Assembly: GCA_907164885.2 (NCBI GenBank) | Contig: OU015495.1 | Location: forward strand, 1,970,808-2,034,807 | Direction of reading: 5' to 3' | Source: Dolomedes plantarius | Lineage: Eukaryota > Arthropoda > Arachnida > Araneae > Dolomedidae | Length of the DNA stretch: 64,000 nucleotides | Shown here: piece by piece, positions 59,050-64,000 of the stretch | How positions within the stretch are numbered: the stretch's first letter is position 1 | Layout of the letters: every line of letters starts with the position of its first letter | Program-made: the position numbers and the translations under genes | The notes under the pieces: generated by a model | The model's database searches: none | What the model was told of the DNA's origin: nothing | The model's input: only the letters and a program-made list of their open reading frames with translations

Positions 59050-60893
59050 GGTGGTTATAATTCAAATTCCCCTATAAACAGCATCCTACACTCAAACGGG
59101 TGAACGGAAAGTAACCACATTGGATATATAGACTATACACGAAATGCGCTCACGGAATTGCGAAAAGAAAAATTTTGTTTAAAAATGTACACCAGATAGC
59201 GCTTTTCATGGAAAAACATTAAATTTAACAAAATAAACGACCAAAACGGAATACATAAACAATTTGAACATTTATTGACTAGTTTTTGATCACCTTGTCA
59301 TCGAACCACATTAGATAAAGGTAAGGAAATAAATAACAGTACGCCTTTGCTGTTTGAGAGAAAAAAAAACAGTTGTGTTTGCAGAAACAGGTACAGATTT
59401 TGACGAAATGTAACAAGAGGAGCAGTTGTTAATCGTGTCCAGGACGATGTAAGGAAAGGTGCTCAGTGTGACCACTATCAGTCACGTGCTAAGTTTCAAG
59501 GCGATGGACAGTGTGTCCAACAGCAGATCGTAGCTGATCAGTTGTGATGCTTCGCACATGAAGCGTAAAGGAGTTCTTTAAGTCATCCAACGTCGAACAT
59601 CCCCACGATAAACCAGCCTTTTGAAGTGGCCCTATAACCAGAAATCTCAGAGTTAGATCCGTCGAACGTGGTGGCCGTGGATTACTAAATAGAAGTGACT
59701 AATAACACATTCGTCCGTGAAGTGTTGGAGAAAAAGTGCCTTCACGGACCCATGGACATGTGGGGGCGCACCATCCTGCATGAAAATGGTCGGTGTAAGG
59801 CACTGCCTTTGCTGTAGTTGCGGCACAACAAACGTCTGCAGCATGTCATGGTACAGACTGCCGGTAACAGAACATGTGAGAGGACCATGTGCAGTTATTT
59901 CCTCAAAGAAGAATGGCCCAAGGATGAATGTCGCCGTGAATCCACACCAGACAGTCAACTTTGGAGAATGTAGGGGAATTTCATTGTACATCCACGGATT
60001 TTCCTTAGCCCAAATGCGACGATTTTGTGTGTTAACTGTCTCATTGAAGTAGAAATGAGCTCCACAGAATATTCCACGGCCATGACAGATCAACAGACAT
60101 TCTATTGAGAAAACTAACTGCGAATGCGAGCCGTTGCTTCTAGTCCCTATCAAGGAGCTCTTGGGTATGGTGGATCATGTACGGTAAGAAGTGCATTATG
60201 TTTCTGAGCACTTTCCGGACGGTTCTGTAAGGACAGCCTGTCTCTCGAGAAACTGCATGTGCTCTACTGCCTCCAAAGTCAGATGTCTGTGACTGTGCGA
60301 TAACAGCTGTCTTGACGGCATCAACAACTACCCGTGTGACAGGTTTACGGCCTCTTCCAGATTGAACTCCTAATTTCCCGGTCTCTTCAAATCTCTCAAT
60401 CATGGCCCGGACACCTTTAGTAGACATTGGTCCACGAAGTAGTTTTTTTATGCGACGAAATTCACGAACCGCAGAAGAAGCATTCCCCTTGTGTTTTCGT
60501 AAAACAGCTTTACCATTAACGCACGTTCAACTAAAGATACAGTCATCATGACAGCCGGAAACATCGAAATAAAAAATAACAACTTCTGCAAATGTTTTAT
60601 ACCAAGTCCTGTTTTGCATAACGCTTCCGCTTCTTTGCACGCATGCAAATCTAGAGATCTTTTCTCTTAGAACCGACGGCTTTTCGCGGTTTAACATTTT
60701 GTTACTTATAAATTTTGTTCTGAATTGTTAATATTGTTTATGCATACCGTTTTGGTCGTTTATTTTGTTAAATTTAATGTTTTTCCATGAAAAGCGCCAT
60801 CTGGTAAACCTTTATGAACTAATTTTATTTTCGAAATTCCGTGATCGCACTAGTGTCTATATACCCAATGTGGTTTCACCCGTTTGAGCTGTC
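59047..60893 (-). mobile_element. Mariner-like (IS630-Tc1-mariner) element, degenerate, right tip lost
   Basis: The left end is CAGGGTGGTTATAATTCAAA after TA. Long inverted repeats of about 180-200 bp pair 59,090-59,270 with 60,720-60,893, with shared words CTCAAACGGGTGA, GCGCTTTTCATGGAAAAACA and AAATAAACGACCAAAACGG. The outermost 45 bp or so of the right end is missing or replaced. It has one minus-strand transposase gene, broken. Confidence 0.85.
59470..60560 (-). pseudogene. Mariner-like transposase with DUF4817-type N-terminus, frameshifted
   Basis: Blocks occur in order on the minus strand but in different frames. SLVERALMVKLFYENTRG (about 60,530) is the DUF4817-like start. MSTKGVRAMIERFEETGKL and RKPVTRVVVDAVKTAVIAQ, then GCPYRTVRKVLRNIMHFLPY, are the helix-turn-helix region (60,427-60,140). 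GAHFYFNETVNTQNRRIWAK, KLTVWCGFTATFILGPFFFE and the second catalytic Asp in IFMQDGAPPHVHG follow. Past about 59,690 the frame is lost before the last catalytic acidic residue, though the DNA continues in another frame. This family is abundant in arthropods. Confidence 0.85.
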
Positions 60894-60899
60894 TGGTCG

Positions 60900-62033
60900 A
60901 GAGACTATATCCTTGTGCTCGTTCATCCTACTCACTCCTAGTAGCGCTGTCGTCACATAACGTGCTTGTTAACACATTTAACGCATAACTCATAGTAGGC
61001 GTCATGGGTTAATACAATCCCGCCATACATATATATATATATATGCGTGTGTGTGTGTAATATCTTAAATATTATGCCCTCCATTCTAGCATTTAAACTC
61101 CCTTTCCTAAATCCAATCCCCTCTAACTTTAATTTATTGCTTTAAAACCCTTAGCCACAAAACTTCCCATGAATCGCATGAATTTGCATTTCTACACGTG
61201 TATATCTCCGAATTCAGGAGTGGGTTAGCTTTGCGAGCCATAAAATCTGCTGACCCTACAAATAATAGTCACATGTCCACCTCGCCCTCGCGTTTGATGC
61301 TAAAAGGTGATATTACTTCCGAGCCGTTCTGGAATGGACGGATGTACTTTTGCCGCTCTAATAAACGATTCGACCCGACTGCTTCTAAATTTAATTTTAT
61401 TCCTTTCAGGCTGAGTTTAGCTCCAGCCATGTAAATATGAGCTAGTTTTCCTTTTCAGGTTAAAATTTAAGGACGTGATGTAATGGGATATTACATATAT
61501 ATATTCAAAAAGAATATATTGAAAATGAGTATCTTTGTTACAAACAGTCTTGCACAGTAATCTAAATCTAAATCATTTCAAATTTAAAAATATTTACTTC
61601 ACAAAAACTTACTTATTAATTTACAAAATCTCTCATGAAAATGTAAAATTGCAATGAAATGTCATCTGTTTATTGCCTAATTAAAAAAAATCGACTATGA
61701 AATTAAAGTGGATTTATAAAAAAATCCCAATGAAATTAAAGTGGGTTTATAAAAAAAAATCCACTTTAATTTAAAAATTTTTTTTAATTTAATTTTTTTT
61801 TTTTTTTTTGTGTGTGTGTGTGTGTGAACTATTCGAAGATATAATTGTGGAATAATTTAAATGTTTACTTTCAAACAATTATAAATTATCCAGCGATTTG
61901 GGTCAGTTTTGACATGAAAGGCATAATTATTTTGAGGAAGATTTCACCGGGAAGTTTTTACTAACATATTTTGCAGGATGAAACCTTTAAGGTCAAGCGA
62001 AATGTACGTGTCTTTTTTTTTTCTTTTTTCCCC
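60900..62033. other. Intergenic DNA, nothing recognised
   Basis: It contains small AT and GT microsatellites (61,030-61,058, 61,797-61,827) and a local hairpin: AAATTAAAGTGGATTT at about 61,700 and its exact reverse complement at about 61,758, around a tandem repeat of ATGAAATTAAAGTGG. Confidence 0.5.
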
Positions 62034-62040
62034 TTATGAC

Positions 62041-62514
62041 GCAGGGCCCGATTCAGAAAATTCTTGACAATAGGCACAACTCGGAATGGAGGCCCCCTAA
62101 CACTGATGTGGGCGTAAAATTTCCAAAATTGACACTCCCAATGATTCATGATTATTTTTTTTGTGTAAGTACCATTTTACCAAGAATTGGCTATTTGGAG
62201 AGTAGAAGCCTAGAACATTATCAAATAACAAAAAGCAATACAGCATATTAACTTCATCATTAAAACACCAATACAATGCAACCAAAAAAACTTATTAATC
62301 CCTCATATACACAATAACATACATATGATGAACTATACATATGATGAACCAATCCGTCAAATTTCAAAGGACATATAAAAAATTGCTATTAAAAAAGGTA
62401 AAATAAAAAAAATTGAATTGGGAATTTTTTCTTTTTTTCTTTTAAAATAAAATTTTTGAGTGGCCAACTATCGGGGGCCCCTAGGCCCAGGCCTAATCGA
62501 AAATCAGGGCCTGC
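62041..62514. mobile_element. Probable hAT element, decayed target duplication
   Basis: GCAGGGCCCGATTCAGAAAA at the left and, reversed, GCAGGCCCTGATTTTCGATT at the right. Flanks are CTTATGAC and TTATGAGT, sharing TTATGA. GGCCCCC words occur near both ends. No transposase. Confidence 0.55.
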
Positions 62515-62628
62515 TTATGAGTGTTTTCCTGGGGCAAGCGAAGATTGCGGAACTGTTGGCCTTAAGGTTATGGGGAATCTGGACCAAATCTGACTTTCCT
62601 GTAGCGGCTGGGGGGTTAGAGTTTAAGG

Positions 62629-63048
62629 CAGGGATCCCCAACCTTCTTGTACCTAAAAGCACATTCTAGAATACCGGTCCGACGGCGGGCACCATTTATT
62701 TTTTCAAGGGGAATATATCGTTGGACATAGTTAATAATACATACACATAATATACAAAAAAACATATAATTCCAAAAATATAATTAAACATAAAAAAAAT
62801 TATTGTTAATATTCTTGTATAAAATAAATAATTACTAAATAATACATACAAAATCTACAAAGTATAAAAATTCTTTATAATAAACGCCATTTCTACTTTT
62901 GTGTGGTTAATCATTAAAAATAAGAAAACTTTTAAATAGCATTTTATTGAAAACTGAAATATTTTTATCGTGGTCGCACAGCGGTGGGCACACGTAAAAC
63001 GATCGGCGGGGGCCATAGTGCCCGCGGGCATAGGGTTGGGGTACCCTG
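62629..63048. mobile_element. hAT element, 420 bp
   Basis: CAGGGATCCCCAACCTTCTT and, reversed, CAGGGTACCCCAACCCTATG are flanked by GTTTAAGG (62,621-62,628) and GTCTAAGG (63,049-63,056), a 7/8 match. Subterminal GGCGGGCACC/GGTGGGCACAC words repeat. The right duplication overlaps the first bases of the Harbinger MITE next to it. Confidence 0.85.
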
Positions 63049-63054
63049 GTCTAA

Positions 63055-63269
63055 GGTCTTTCGAAGCATAGCGTAGAGTTCCTGCGTTGCCGCCGAGATT
63101 GTTGACATGACTGTGATTCGTTTGACGTATCACGTGGTCTTTATGCAATCCGTCAGACTTAACTTGAGTCAACGTCAACGGTTGACGTCATTGCTTTGAG
63201 CTCTGTGATTGGTTGAAATTTTTATCGCTGACGCTACGCTCAGCACCGGATGCAATGTAAACGGGGCCC
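63055..63269. mobile_element. Harbinger-type MITE, family B, with a small deletion near its left end
   Basis: GGTCTTTCGAAGC follows TAA. Compared with the 18,076 copy, about 15 bases (GTTTACATT...) are deleted. The right end is GGATGCAATGTAAACGGGGCCC. It shares TGTGATTGGTTGAAATTTTT and GACGCTACGCTC with the copy at 57.3 kb. Confidence 0.75.
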
Positions 63270-63574
63270 AAATGCTCTAACCCGTTGTGGGAGAGATGGA
63301 GAAAACATTCATCAGGATTACAGATCTAGAACGGCAAACCATACAAAACAATTCTATTAAATAATGTCAGCGCCCAAGATGCATTTCCAAGGGAATAGAC
63401 AAAATAGTGGCAAAATTACAGCATTGTAAATTTACTGAAGTTACTGAATTCAACGCGCACTTTTTACCTAGAAGAAGTAAAAATCAGAATGAATGAGATC
63501 AAGCTCAAAATTGCATACATTCAGGTAAACAAAATGTTCATATTGCCTTTAATAAAGTAGTTACCACCAACAAT

Positions 63575-63675
63575 ATAGAGTGTTTAGCGTCAGCAGGTAC
63601 CAGCGCATGGACCTGGGTCCGAATCCTAGTCAAGGTATGGATGTTTCTGAGAGGCTCCCTCGTAGAAGTAGCTTT
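63575..63675 (+). mobile_element. Possible SINE fragment
   Basis: GGGTCCGAATCCTAGTCAAGG resembles a B box with its following stem, then ATGGATGTTTCTGAGAGGC. The A box is not recognisable. Confidence 0.35.
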
Positions 63676-63689
63676 TGTTCATCTAGTGA

Positions 63690-63800
63690 GTGCAAGCATG
63701 TCAAACTCGCGGCCCTCAACGAGTATTTGTGCGGCCCAGGCCCAGCATATATAACGGTATGTAAGTATCGTGTCACCTTATGCGCGTGCACAGGCGCAAC
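63690..63800. mobile_element. Possible hAT end fragment
   Basis: GTGAGTGCAAGCATGTCAAACTCGCGGCCCTCAAC followed by GTGCGGCCCAGGCCC resembles the subterminal GGCCC-rich start of Charlie-type hAT repeats. The partner end is not found before the window edge. Confidence 0.35.
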
Positions 63801-64000
63801 CCCCCCCCCTCCCCCCCCAGGAGTGAATATTTTACCAGCCGACTACCATATACCAGACCAGTAGTCTGGTCAAGATGTGCGAAGTGATTTGTTTGGTGGG
63901 TGTAAAACAGGTTATATTTCGCTTTCGGAGAAATCTAATTAATTTGTGCAATTATTCCGTGTCTGGGAAGTTAAATGTTCAGGAGAAAAAAGGTGTCAAG
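63801..64000. other. Window edge, nothing recognised
   Basis: After short poly-C runs at 63,800-63,820 there is no supported feature. Confidence 0.5.

Overview
This is a eukaryotic, AT-rich window, almost certainly arthropod. The evidence is a four-exon spliced gene, many DNA transposons, and Tc1/mariner, piggyBac and Copia families of the kinds seen in arthropods. The gene's strong similarity to vertebrate PCMTD1 and the transposase types lean towards a chelicerate such as a spider, but that is inference. There are no bacterial operons, CRISPR arrays or prokaryotic control elements.

The only confident host gene is on the minus strand. It is a PCMTD1/PCMTD2-like protein-isoaspartate O-methyltransferase-domain gene with four coding exons between 38,673 and 28,623, predicted at 649 aa. 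It has an AdoMet-binding Rossmann domain, a BC-box and a C-terminal LPLP Cul-box-like motif. A likely non-coding first exon and CpG-containing promoter lie near 42.56-42.8 kb, and a long 3' UTR probably runs to about 21.84 kb. The interval from about 42.5 to 21.85 kb is strikingly poor in CG dinucleotides compared with its flanks, which looks like a footprint of gene-body DNA methylation that marks out the transcription unit.

The left flank (1-21.8 kb) is a transposon graveyard. It holds a MADF/Harbinger fragment, a Tc1 element with IR/DR ends, Helitrons, pogo-like MITEs, a mariner-type fold-back, three TTAA-flanked elements, four Harbinger-type MITEs, a hAT nested in a hAT, a tandem array of about 200-240 bp units, and a degenerate Tc1 copy. 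The introns of the PCMTD gene carry a hAT with an exact 8-bp duplication, a Tigger-like fragment, an almost intact Tc1 broken by one in-frame stop, and a hAT MITE.

The right flank (43-64 kb) is dominated by an apparently fresh Copia retrotransposon at 46,129-50,558. It has identical 153-bp LTRs, an exact 5-bp target duplication and an uninterrupted 1314-codon polyprotein. It is followed by a non-LTR ORF1 relic split by a second copy of the Tc1 family at 20.3 kb, a candidate solo LTR in an AT microsatellite, a 92-bp minisatellite, a degenerate mariner-like element, and more hAT and Harbinger MITEs. Apart from the PCMTD gene, nearly everything supportable here is mobile or repetitive DNA. I found no convincing new multi-gene system.
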